A model generated the notes under the pieces. It was not told the origin of the DNA. It saw nothing but the letters and a program-made list of their open reading frames with translations, and made no database searches. From Alphaproteobacteria bacterium (GTDB lineage: Bacteria > Pseudomonadota > Alphaproteobacteria > UBA3830), in NCBI GenBank assembly GCA_017416635.1, contig JAFQBQ010000143.1, positions 1-6,635 on the forward strand: DNA of 6,635 nt, given 5' to 3'. Below are positions 1 to 5,077 of the stretch, piece by piece (position 1 is the stretch's first letter; each line of letters starts with the position of its first letter). The translations under genes and the position numbers were made by a program.

Positions 1-1
1 T

Positions 2-241
2 TCAACAAAAGAACAAGCTATTTCTGCAGCTCAGGCGAAATTTAAAAGAACAGCAAAATCCAACAAAACTTTTCGCTTTTCTATTGCGGGAAGAACCGAT
101 CTCTTTGCCGAAAGTCCACTTATCTTACGCGGATTCAATCCGAAGATTCCGACCAGATGGATTATGAATCGAGTCGAACATTCCTTGAGCGCGAACGGGT
201 TTACGACCTCGGTCGATTGTTGTAATGGAGGTGAAAAATGA
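2..241 (+). CDS. Phage late control D / tail hub protein (gpD, VgrG-like family), C-terminal part
   Basis: The frame is open from the window edge to TGA at 239-241 and gives 79 residues of a protein that starts outside the window. The segment FSIAGRTDLFAESP, then LRGFNP, a tryptophan, and NRVEHSLSANGFTTS fits the C-terminal end of phage late control gene D proteins. In that family the closing pattern is roughly 'G-R-x-D-L-x-A-E-x-P, L-x-G-F-x-P, W-x-I-x-x-V-x-H-x-L, G-F-x-T'. In P2- and Mu-like contractile tails this protein forms the hub under the baseplate that connects tube and spike. Its stop overlaps the start of the lysozyme gene by ATGA, and the GGAGG site for that gene lies inside this coding end, so the two are translationally coupled. 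The assignment rests on motif reading of a partial protein. A related extracellular contractile system hub is possible, but the following lysis genes favour a prophage. Confidence 0.72.
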   Translation, partial: STKEQAISAAQAKFKRTAKSNKTFRFSIAGRTDLFAESPLILRGFNPKIPTRWIMNRVEHSLSANGFTTSVDCCNGGEK

Positions 242-747
242 CAGAAAAATACAGCAAAAAATTTGAGAGAGCATTCAGTTATGTGCTGCAAAACGAAGGG
301 GTATACGCAAATGACCATGATGACCTCGGAGGCGAGACAAAATACGGAATAAGCAAGCGTAGTTACCCAAACTTAGACATTAAGCATTTAACCCTTGAGC
401 AAGCCAGAAAAATCTACTTCTGCGATTACTGGTTGAAGAGGAAATTCGAGCAAATTTCTGATGAAAATATCGCAATTCAGCTATTTGATTTGTCCATAAA
501 TTTAGGGATTCGCCCCGCAACAATTGTTTTACAGAGAGCTTTACGTTCTGTGGGGATAAATGTGATCGAAGATGGCTTATTCGGTTCTCAAACGCTTTCT
601 GGCCTAAACAATGCTAATCCGAAAATTTTACTGGCTGCAATTAAATCCGAAGCTGCCGGATATTACCGACTTATAGCAGCTAAAAACCCTCAGCAGCAGA
701 AGTTTTTAAATGGCTGGCTGAGTCGTGCATATAGAAAAATTAGTTAA
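238..747 (+). CDS. Phage endolysin, GH108-type N-acetylmuramidase with C-terminal peptidoglycan-binding domain
   Basis: This 169-residue protein is probably the phage lysozyme that cleaves the glycan strands of peptidoglycan at lysis. Residues 9-39 carry the family signature: a phenylalanine-rich start, then NEGVYANDHDDLGGETKYGIS. The usual motif is E-G-G-Y-x-N-D-P-x-D-x-G-G-x-T-x-x-G-I, so Glu20 is the expected catalytic acid. The second Gly of EGG is Val here. Residues from about 88 to the end, including RALRSVGI, EDGLFGSQTL and FLNGWLSRA, match the small peptidoglycan-binding domain usually fused to GH108. The length is normal for the family. No signal peptide is seen, so export would need a holin, and the next gene is a holin candidate. 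The start at 238 is fixed by GGAGGTGAAAA directly upstream and by the ATGA overlap with the tail gene. Confidence 0.9.
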   Translation: MTEKYSKKFERAFSYVLQNEGVYANDHDDLGGETKYGISKRSYPNLDIKHLTLEQARKIYFCDYWLKRKFEQISDENIAIQLFDLSINLGIRPATIVLQRALRSVGINVIEDGLFGSQTLSGLNNANPKILLAAIKSEAAGYYRLIAAKNPQQQKFLNGWLSRAYRKIS

Positions 748-759
748 GGAGAAACAGAA

Positions 760-927
760 ATGGATAATCTGAAATCAATCATTGAAAATGAGAAAGTGAA
801 AGGCGCAATAGCTATCGCAGCGGCAGTAATTATGTTCTTTACGCCCTCACTTATCGATGTTGTTATCGAATCATTACTTGCTGCTTTCGGAATTCAGAAA
901 TTAGTTCTGAAAAAGAAGGATGAATAA
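760..927 (+). CDS. Small one-helix membrane protein, putative holin
   Basis: The ATG at 760 follows AAGGAGAAAC at a good distance and begins 12 bases after the lysozyme stop. It gives 55 residues ending KLVLKKKDE. A charged N-terminus (MDNLKSIIENEKVKG) is followed by a hydrophobic stretch at about residues 16-30 (AIAIAAAVIMFF), then a second mostly apolar segment (LIDVVIESLLAAFG) and a lysine-rich tail. Size, topology and position after an endolysin fit a small phage holin or holin-like protein. There is no sequence-specific signature, so the function is inferred from context. The last 36 bases of the gene lie in a 39-bp sequence that recurs perfectly at 3092-3130. The gene therefore ends in what looks like an integration site, and its reading frame appears to have been preserved by the event. 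Confidence 0.6.
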   Translation: MDNLKSIIENEKVKGAIAIAAAVIMFFTPSLIDVVIESLLAAFGIQKLVLKKKDE

Positions 928-930
928 ATT
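892..930 (+). repeat. 39-bp direct repeat, left copy (att-like, in the holin 3' end)
   Basis: This sequence is identical over 39 bases to 3092-3130, and the bases just outside differ on both sides. It covers the last codons and stop of the putative holin gene plus three bases. Inside it, TTCAGAA (893-899) and TTCTGAA (905-911) form perfect 7-bp inverted arms around the 5-bp spacer ATTAG. Short inverted arms around a small spacer are typical of the core site of a tyrosine recombinase. The location at the 3' end of a gene, keeping the gene intact, is also typical of such integration. No integrase is encoded in the segment, so the mechanism is inferred. Confidence 0.85.
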
Positions 931-1137
931 ATGTTTTAAGTATGATCTGGTAAGCAGTCTGATTTTGCAAAGTTTTGCTGTTTTAAGATTGCTAATTTCC
1001 AAAGTGAAGTTGCGTTATGTTTTTAATCACTGGAAACTTATGAGCGTTCTTATCTCAATTTCGTGAATATTTAATTATGCCAAATAACTATCAAAATTAT
1101 GAACACACTTTTCGGATAGATCCTCATTTGCGAATGT

Positions 1138-2049
1138 TTATTTCAAAAAACTTTTTCGAATAGCCTGTTGTATTGTGTCAGTTTCTTTAATTGTACCGAG
1201 TAAGATTGGGGAATTAGGATCATGCAACTTAAAATTCTCCGCAGCTTTTCGCGGGTTTATGTTAGCATAGCAATATTTACAACCGTTCAAGCAAGAATCA
1301 TAGCATCCGATGTCCCGACTCTCGATACAGTGACAGCCTTCCCGTGTTCCTTTATGCTTCAGATCGCGAAATTCGATATTATTTGCTTTTCCCAACATCT
1401 CCAGAGTCATACAACCTGATCGATGGATTCCGTATTGTGAAAAATCTCCATTTGTACCGCAAGTCTGTATAAAAATTCCAAATTCTGCCGCGATTTTTCC
1501 GATGCCTTCTGCAATCTTTTCTTTATCAGCGTCAGTCATTGGAATAATCTCAGGCATATTTATTTTGACTTTGCGATGCATTTCAACGAAACTGAAAATA
1601 CATCTTTCAATGTGAGACGCAAGTTGTTCAGCTAATTTGCGAAAAGTTTCAAAATGTAATTCGATTGTATACTTTTCAGTTAGCAAAATAGGATCATACC
1701 TCCAAACAATTCGCTCACGTCCTACTAGCTTTTGGAGTGCAATAAGCGTTTTAATGCTTTCTTCAATTGACGGAACTCCCGGCTCAACATCTTGCCCGTA
1801 AGCTGTGATTGTGTAGTGGAAATGCGTATTAAATTTAGATGTGATTTCGTTTAATCTCGGAAGAATAGGTGCGTAATTTTTGGAACAAAACTCGACACAA
1901 TCAACTAGCTCTGGTTTTAATTCATATCGGATAACTTTATTCGGGAAAAGCGGATTTCTGGCATAAACAAAGCCTTCTTTGAATCTTTTTAAAAGCCAAT
2001 CACTATAGTATTGAACTGTATCGGTTCTTGCTCCAGTATTTATAATCAT
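1138..2049 (-). CDS. DUF1848-type protein with C-terminal radical-SAM-like cysteine cluster
   Basis: This 303-residue protein looks like the DUF1848 family. The N-terminus has the family's GARTD motif (residues 6-10), then a Y-Y-S-D-W segment, VYARNPLFPNKV (28-39), VDCVEFCSKN (49-58), LPRL (63-66), a Y-T-I-T-A-Y-G-Q-D-V-E-P-x-V-P run (79-93) and IVWRYDPI (114-121). The C-terminus has CHCIESRDIGCYD followed by CLNGCKYCYAN, so Cys253, Cys257 and Cys260 form a CX3CX2C cluster. That is the [4Fe-4S] signature of radical SAM enzymes, placed at the C-terminus as is usual for this family. Extra cysteines at 239, 241 and 249 may bind a second metal. The reaction and substrate are unknown. The ATG overlaps the stop of the upstream SplB-like gene by ATGA, so the pair is made together and probably works together. 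No clear terminator is seen after it. Confidence 0.75.
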   Translation of the reverse strand: MIINTGARTDTVQYYSDWLLKRFKEGFVYARNPLFPNKVIRYELKPELVDCVEFCSKNYAPILPRLNEITSKFNTHFHYTITAYGQDVEPGVPSIEESIKTLIALQKLVGRERIVWRYDPILLTEKYTIELHFETFRKLAEQLASHIERCIFSFVEMHRKVKINMPEIIPMTDADKEKIAEGIGKIAAEFGIFIQTCGTNGDFSQYGIHRSGCMTLEMLGKANNIEFRDLKHKGTREGCHCIESRDIGCYDSCLNGCKYCYANINPRKAAENFKLHDPNSPILLGTIKETDTIQQAIRKSFLK

Positions 2050-2945
2050 ATATTCCTCTTTTTCGCAGATTGTTTTATTTGGCTGTGATAGAAGAAATTT
2101 ACAACGATAGGAGAATCTGAAAAAGGTCGAATTAATTTGTCGTTATCGACTACATAAAGTAAGTTCTTGTGCTTACAAAATTCTTCTAATTCAACGGAAA
2201 GATCAACCCAATAACGGTTTTGATTTTTTCTGTAAATTTCATCATATAAAGGTACGAGTTGAGGATACCTTTTTTCGATATATTCTAAAATTCTGGCTTT
2301 ATATTCTCCCCTTAAATTTAAATTTTCCAGCCAAATGGCATTACATTGATTCAACACAGCATTCATTATCTCCTGTACATTCGTAATTTTAGGAAATATT
2401 GGAGAAATAAAACAAATTGTTCGAATGCTGTTATCGTGAAATACTTTCATCGCGTTCAGCCGACGTTCAATACTTACTGCAGAATCCATATCATTTTTAA
2501 AATGTTCATCCAACGTATTGATCGAAAAGGCAATCCTAATATTGGAGAAAGTTTTTATAATGTCAAGGTCTCGCAAGACTAAATCTGATTTTGTAATTAT
2601 TGTTATTTTGGCTGTTGTTCCCCTCAATTCGGTAAGTAATCGTTGCGTCCTTTTAAATTTTTCTTCAAAAGGATTGTAAGGATCGGTTACCGTTCCAATA
2701 ACTAATTCATTATCATCGTATTTGCGCGGTGATATTTTCGGCCAATTTTTCACATCAAGATAACTTCCCCATGGTTCATTATGTCTTGAAAAACGATTCA
2801 TGAAAGAGGCATAACAATATTTACACGCATGAATACAGCCTACATAAGGATTTACGGAATAATCCCCAATTGGAAGATTAGATTTCGACATGATAGTTTT
2901 CGATGCAATCTCGCGCACTGACATTGCTTTTTCGTTGAACGTCAT
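2046..2945 (-). CDS. Radical SAM protein, SplB-like (COG1533) family
   Basis: This 299-residue protein has YSVNPYVGCIHACKYCYA at residues 29-46, in which Cys37, Cys41 and Cys44 form the CX3CX2C motif that binds the [4Fe-4S] cluster and S-adenosylmethionine. The wording NPY-x-GC-x-H-x-C-x-YCYA is characteristic of COG1533, the group containing spore photoproduct lyase and many uncharacterised relatives. VIGTVTDPYNPFE and TKSDLVLRDLD further support that group. It is the first gene of a two-gene operon with the DUF1848-type gene, overlapping by four bases. It is transcribed against the surrounding phage genes, as expected for cargo. A TTGACA box with overlapping palindromes lies about 55 bases upstream. 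The substrate is unknown, and database names such as 'DNA repair photolyase' would be over-annotation. Only a weak GGGA ribosome site precedes the ATG at 2945. Confidence 0.8.
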   Translation of the reverse strand: MTFNEKAMSVREIASKTIMSKSNLPIGDYSVNPYVGCIHACKYCYASFMNRFSRHNEPWGSYLDVKNWPKISPRKYDDNELVIGTVTDPYNPFEEKFKRTQRLLTELRGTTAKITIITKSDLVLRDLDIIKTFSNIRIAFSINTLDEHFKNDMDSAVSIERRLNAMKVFHDNSIRTICFISPIFPKITNVQEIMNAVLNQCNAIWLENLNLRGEYKARILEYIEKRYPQLVPLYDEIYRKNQNRYWVDLSVELEEFCKHKNLLYVVDNDKLIRPFSDSPIVVNFFYHSQIKQSAKKRNI

Positions 2946-2975
2946 AACAGTCCCGTCTGATTAAAACTAGCATTA

Positions 2976-3006
2976 ATCTCACACAATAGACTATTGTTTG
3001 TCAATA
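2976..3006 (-). promoter_or_regulatory. Promoter and overlapping operator-like palindromes for the radical SAM pair
   Basis: Reading the minus strand, TTGACA (3004 to 2999) is a perfect -35 box. A 17-base spacer leads to TGAGAT (2981 to 2976), a weak -10. The spacer contains the perfect palindrome ACAATAGACTATTGT (2983-2997). It overlaps a second dyad, TATTG-5-CAATA (2992-3006), which covers the -35 itself. Palindromes between and over promoter boxes are where a dimeric repressor would act. The repressor is not identified. The -10 assignment is tentative. Confidence 0.5.
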
Positions 3007-3025
3007 AAAGGAGCAAAAAGTACAG

Positions 3026-3091
3026 TTATTTTTTCTCGACATTTTTAGCTAATCGAACCGCTTCTTTTGGATGATCTTTGAAGTATTCTAC
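3026..3091 (-). pseudogene. 3' remnant of an unidentified gene truncated at the repeat boundary
   Basis: On the minus strand, the frame ending at TAA (3028-3026) reads 21 residues beginning VEYFKDHPKEAVRL and ending in a lysine-rich tail. It looks like the C-terminus of a small soluble helical protein. Going upstream, the frame enters the 39-bp direct repeat at 3092 and meets a TAA within four codons. No start codon or ribosome site is available. It is best read as the tail of a gene that once preceded the radical SAM pair and was cut at the recombination point. A small regulator that bound the adjacent palindromes is an attractive idea but unproven. Confidence 0.4.
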
Positions 3092-3130
3092 ATTCAGAAA
3101 TTAGTTCTGAAAAAGAAGGATGAATAAATT
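3092..3130 (+). repeat. 39-bp direct repeat, right copy (att-like)
   Basis: This is a perfect copy of 892-930 without the upstream part of the holin gene, so it is not part of a reading frame here. It contains the same inverted arms (3093-3099 and 3105-3111) around ATTAG. Its left edge coincides exactly with the truncation point of the minus-strand gene remnant. Its right edge is followed by sequence leading to the HU-like gene. Together the two copies delimit a 2161-bp insert at 931-3091. Confidence 0.85.
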
Positions 3131-3207
3131 TAATTGAGTAGCTCCCAATATTTGTTTGAAACTTCACAATATGATAGAGTATCAGCGCAAATTAGGGAGT
3201 TTTTAAA

Positions 3208-3486
3208 ATGAATAAAGCCGAACTAGTAAAAGCTATTTCCGAAAAATCTGACTTAACAGCTAAAAATGCCGAGAAATTTCTGGATTCGTTTGTTGAGATA
3301 ATAGTCGATACCGTAAAAAAAGGCGAAGAGGTCAATTTAATCAGTTTCGGATCATTCTTTGTAACAGACAGAGAAGAAAGGACTGGCCGTAATTTCAGGA
3401 CGGGCACGCCCATTCACATTCCTGCATCAAAGGCTGTAAGATTTAAAGCCGGAAAAGGGTTGAGAGACTGTGTAGCTAAGCGTTAA
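3208..3486 (+). CDS. HU/IHF-family DNA-binding protein
   Basis: This 92-residue protein is a typical bacterial histone-like protein that would bind and bend DNA as a dimer. MNKAELVKAISEKSDLTAKN starts the helical dimerisation region. VNLISFGSFFV (residues 42-52) is the conserved F-G-x-F turn. GRNFRTGTPIHIPASKAVRFKAGKGLRD (60-87) is the DNA-binding arm and C-terminal helix of the Prokaryotic DNA-binding signature. The usual GRNP at the arm tip is GRNF, so Phe63 stands where the intercalating Pro63 is normally found. The ATG at 3208 follows AGGGAG at a suitable distance. A TATGAT at 3170-3175 could be a -10 box, but no matching -35 is clear. The gene is convergent with the immunity array. Whether it is a phage or a host copy cannot be decided here. 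Confidence 0.9.
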   Translation: MNKAELVKAISEKSDLTAKNAEKFLDSFVEIIVDTVKKGEEVNLISFGSFFVTDREERTGRNFRTGTPIHIPASKAVRFKAGKGLRDCVAKR

Positions 3487-3498
3487 AAAACCAAAGCT

Positions 3499-3532
3499 CT
3501 AACAATTTACGCGCCCCTGCGCCAACGGTTAG
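3499..3532. other. Nested hairpin in the convergent gap between HU and the toxin array
   Basis: CTAAC (3499-3503) pairs with GTTAG (3528-3532), and inside it GCGC (3511-3514) pairs with GCGC (3519-3522) around CCCT. This GC-rich patch stands out from its AT-rich surroundings and sits between the converging ends of two transcription units. It lacks a T tract on either strand, so it is not a standard intrinsic terminator. It might be a bidirectional terminator or a structured junction. Confidence 0.3.
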
Positions 3533-3568
3533 GGTGGTCGAAGGTAAGTCTTCTCTCTTTAAGTGTCG

Positions 3569-3877
3569 TTAAAGACCTCGTTTCTTCCACCACTTGTCGG
3601 TTTTAAATTCTTCAGGAAGATCGTTGAGAGAAGTGATTTTTAGTTCATTGTAAATCAAATTAAAATATTCTTCCCTTTTAGATTTAGGAAATTCATGTCC
3701 GCAGAATGGGCAGAATCTAATTACAATATAAGAACTCCCTCCGTCGTGTAAAATGACGCCATATTCGTCGTAAACGCGATTATAAAAAAACAAATGATCA
3801 CAACAATCGAATACACTGTCATGTATTTCGCACTGATGCTCTAAATGATACTTCAAATCGTTACAACAATATTTCAT
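3569..3877 (-). CDS. Solitary cysteine-rich immunity-like protein (DUF6980-like)
   Basis: This 102-residue protein belongs with the three other cysteine-rich proteins of the array. It starts MKYCCNDLKYHLEHQCEIH, has a central YGVILHDGGSSY, then FCPFCGHEFP (residues 55-64), and ends LPEEFKTDKWWKKRGL. Cys4/Cys5 with Cys56/Cys59 would make a four-cysteine zinc site, and Cys16, Cys25 and Cys26 are extra. I associate this layout with the DUF6980-type family, from memory only. In this array such proteins follow toxin tips and are inferred to be their antidotes. This one has no toxin tip upstream: only 131 bases separate it from the next immunity gene, and they hold no toxin-like frame. It is therefore an orphan immunity gene, possibly kept to protect against kin carrying the matching toxin. 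The start at 3877 has AGGA about ten bases upstream. Confidence 0.6.
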   Translation of the reverse strand: MKYCCNDLKYHLEHQCEIHDSVFDCCDHLFFYNRVYDEYGVILHDGGSSYIVIRFCPFCGHEFPKSKREEYFNLIYNELKITSLNDLPEEFKTDKWWKKRGL

Positions 3878-3948
3878 TTTTTTAATGTCCTATTTTGGCA
3901 CGAGCGTCATTACAACAAGAGCTCCAATTTGTTCGCCAAAAACCGTAG

Positions 3949-3960
3949 CTAATTTCTGAA
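3949..3960 (-). other. Inverted partial match to the 39-bp repeat core
   Basis: The minus strand reads TTCAGAAATTAG here. This is the complete left arm and 5-bp spacer of the dyad inside the 39-bp repeats, without the right arm. It lies in the otherwise empty gap between two immunity genes. Twelve matching bases in AT-rich DNA could be chance. Confidence 0.25.
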
Positions 3961-3976
3961 ATAACTATTAGAAAAC

Positions 3977-4000
3977 AAGGCGAGGAGGGATTCCCCTTCT
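3977..4000 (-). terminator. Degenerate terminator after the second immunity gene
   Basis: On the minus strand AGAAGGG-GAAT-CCCTCCT (4000 to 3983) forms a 7-bp stem with one A-C mismatch, eight bases after the immunity stop. Only a broken T-rich tail follows. It aligns in position and sequence with the perfect hairpins at 4983-5000 and 6541-6558, so it is a decayed copy of the same module end. Confidence 0.5.
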
Positions 4001-4008
4001 ACTCAAAA

Positions 4009-4305
4009 CTACAGCCTTCGCTTCTTCCACCATTCGTCGGTTTTGAATTCTTCGGGAAGCTCTTTTTTTGGCAAATTTCCATCATCATCCGGTAGATATT
4101 CTTTACCTAATTCTTTCAAGATAATATCCCAGCGCTCATCGATTAAGTTCTTTGGTAACTTACTCCCACAAAATGGACAATAATCTATACAGACTCCGTA
4201 ACGACTACTGCCTTTTTCATATACTGAGTACGAACGCTGGCTCGATTCATACATGACGTATTTGGAACACGCCCATTTCAGATCATCACAACAAAATTTC
4301 GTCAT
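4009..4305 (-). CDS. Cysteine-rich immunity-like protein paired with the short toxin cassette
   Basis: This 98-residue protein starts MTKFCCDDLKWACSKY, contains YGVCIDYCPFCGSKLP (residues 36-51), and ends LPEEFKTDEWWKKRRL. Cys5/Cys6 and Cys43/Cys46 are the likely zinc ligands shared by the family, and Cys13 and Cys39 are extra. The middle (about residues 17-35) and the acidic stretch around YLPDDDGN differ from its neighbours, as expected if specificity lies there. Its ATG overlaps the stop of the toxin cassette by ATGA with GGAGAG just before, so translation is coupled to the toxin tip. It is inferred to neutralise that tip. A degenerate terminator follows at 3983-4000. Confidence 0.65.
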   Translation of the reverse strand: MTKFCCDDLKWACSKYVMYESSQRSYSVYEKGSSRYGVCIDYCPFCGSKLPKNLIDERWDIILKELGKEYLPDDDGNLPKKELPEEFKTDEWWKKRRL

Positions 4306-4961
4306 CTCTCCATTTTCCTTCCTCTTACCGCTAGTTCTGGATGAAACTTACCATCGCTTGGCTTTATAACCCCTATGTGATTTTCATTTCGATCAAATAC
4401 CTCGATCTCCCACTTTTCTATTGATTTTTGAGCAAATCTACCTGAGCGAGTGTGCTCTAAAGTAGGTTTATTTCTGCCAGTTACGTGCCTCCATTCTCCA
4501 GAACTTTTCATTTGATCCCAGCATCTATTTCTAGCTTCTGCAGTATCAACTACTCTTTGTTGAGCTCTGTTTCCTCGTCCACCTCTCGACAAAATTCTAT
4601 CTTGTTTAGCCGCGCGCAAAGACGTTTTAGACATTCTCGACACGAAACGACCAGCTTTGCATGTAGCGACATCGACGGCTAAATCCCTGCCGATATTTGA
4701 GACGAATTCAAACGCCGAAAGCCCTTCGAAAGCAAAATTGCGAAGGTTATCGATACCTCCCGGCATGACAAACGTCACCACATGCTCATACAACCTCGCA
4801 ACATTTGCGGATTCTGCAATTTCAAGCCCTCTGTCATAGTACTCAAGCGTCGTTCGGGCGCATTCACGAGCAAATGAAACTTCAGGCGCAGACGCCGGAT
4901 TGAAATTCCAATTATTCGCGTGCTGAGTACTCACCCACAAGCTGTACTGCGACTCTCGCAT
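4302..4961 (-). CDS. Orphan polymorphic toxin cassette, short version (pre-toxin block plus C-terminal tip)
   Basis: The first in-block ATG (MRESQYSLW) gives 219 residues. About the first 135 form the pre-toxin block, with some 13 differences from the second cassette, ending LSRGGRGNRAQ. The remaining 85 or so form a distinct tip with KWEIEVFD, ENHIGVIKPSDGKF and a basic end. That tail faintly recalls the colicin E3-type ribonuclease end (W-x-x-Y-D, H-L-G, P-x-x-G), but the catalytic D-H-E set is not clearly present, so activity is uncertain. The frame stays open up to an ATG at 5039. That extension runs through the preceding terminator and overlaps the previous immunity gene in another frame, so it is rejected. 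No ribosome site precedes the ATG at 4961. This is best seen as a silent 5'-truncated donor cassette, with its immunity gene overlapping its stop. Confidence 0.6.
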   Translation of the reverse strand: MRESQYSLWVSTQHANNWNFNPASAPEVSFARECARTTLEYYDRGLEIAESANVARLYEHVVTFVMPGGIDNLRNFAFEGLSAFEFVSNIGRDLAVDVATCKAGRFVSRMSKTSLRAAKQDRILSRGGRGNRAQQRVVDTAEARNRCWDQMKSSGEWRHVTGRNKPTLEHTRSGRFAQKSIEKWEIEVFDRNENHIGVIKPSDGKFHPELAVRGRKMER

Positions 4962-4967
4962 GTAACC
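4560..4967 (-). repeat. Pre-toxin repeat block, copy in the short cassette
   Basis: This 408-bp block aligns without gaps to 5668-6075 at a constant offset of 1108 bases and is about 91 percent identical in protein by eye. The left edge falls at GRGNRAQ, where the tips start to diverge. The right edge lies only a few bases from the terminator of the preceding module. It would serve as a homology arm for recombination with a longer toxin gene. Confidence 0.85.
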
Positions 4968-4970
4968 ATA

Positions 4971-5000
4971 ATAAAATGGAAAAGGAGGGCTTTCCCTCCT
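4971..5000 (-). terminator. Intrinsic terminator after the third immunity gene
   Basis: On the minus strand AGGAGGG-AAAG-CCCTCCT (5000 to 4983) is a perfect 7-bp GC-rich stem with a tetraloop, followed by TTTTCCATTTTAT. It starts 14 bases after the immunity stop. It would insulate the truncated cassette that begins a few bases further on, which supports the view that this cassette is silent. Confidence 0.8.
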
Positions 5001-5077
5001 CAAACACACATTCACTACAGCCCTCGCTTTTTCCACCATTTATCTGTATCGAACTCCTTCCGAATTTTTTTTGGCAA
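4975..5077 (-). repeat. Module-end repeat (terminator plus immunity 3' end), left copy
   Basis: This 103-bp stretch matches 6533-6635 at an offset of 1558 bases with about five mismatches. The first 60-odd bases, including the hairpin, stop codon and the codons for WWKKRGL, are identical. The right copy runs off the window edge, so the true repeat may be longer. With the pre-toxin block, it brackets each exchangeable tip-immunity unit. Confidence 0.8.

Noticed and set aside
31..318. Minus-strand 95-residue frame at the left edge
   Set aside because: It is antisense to the tail hub and lysozyme genes, which have clear family motifs and coupled starts.
1222..2582. Plus-strand frames inside the radical SAM pair (1222-1419 and 2346-2582)
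   Set aside because: They are opposite to genes with CX3CX2C clusters and family-wide motifs, and have no convincing ribosome sites.
2046..2945. A true spore photoproduct lyase
   Set aside because: Only the shared COG1533 radical SAM signature is seen. The context is phage cargo paired with a DUF1848-type protein, with nothing pointing to sporulation.
892..3130. The 39-bp repeats as a transposon target-site duplication
   Set aside because: 39 bp is far too long for usual target duplications. There is no transposase and no terminal inverted repeats at the insert ends.
3484..3568. A tRNA or att site in the GC-rich convergent gap
   Set aside because: The patch has nested short stems but no cloverleaf, no T-loop consensus, and no second copy in the window.
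4962..5039. N-terminal extension of the short toxin cassette to the ATG at 5039
   Set aside because: The extension is translated from the 3' end of the previous immunity gene in another frame and through the terminator hairpin. Similarity to the other cassette begins only at about 4967.
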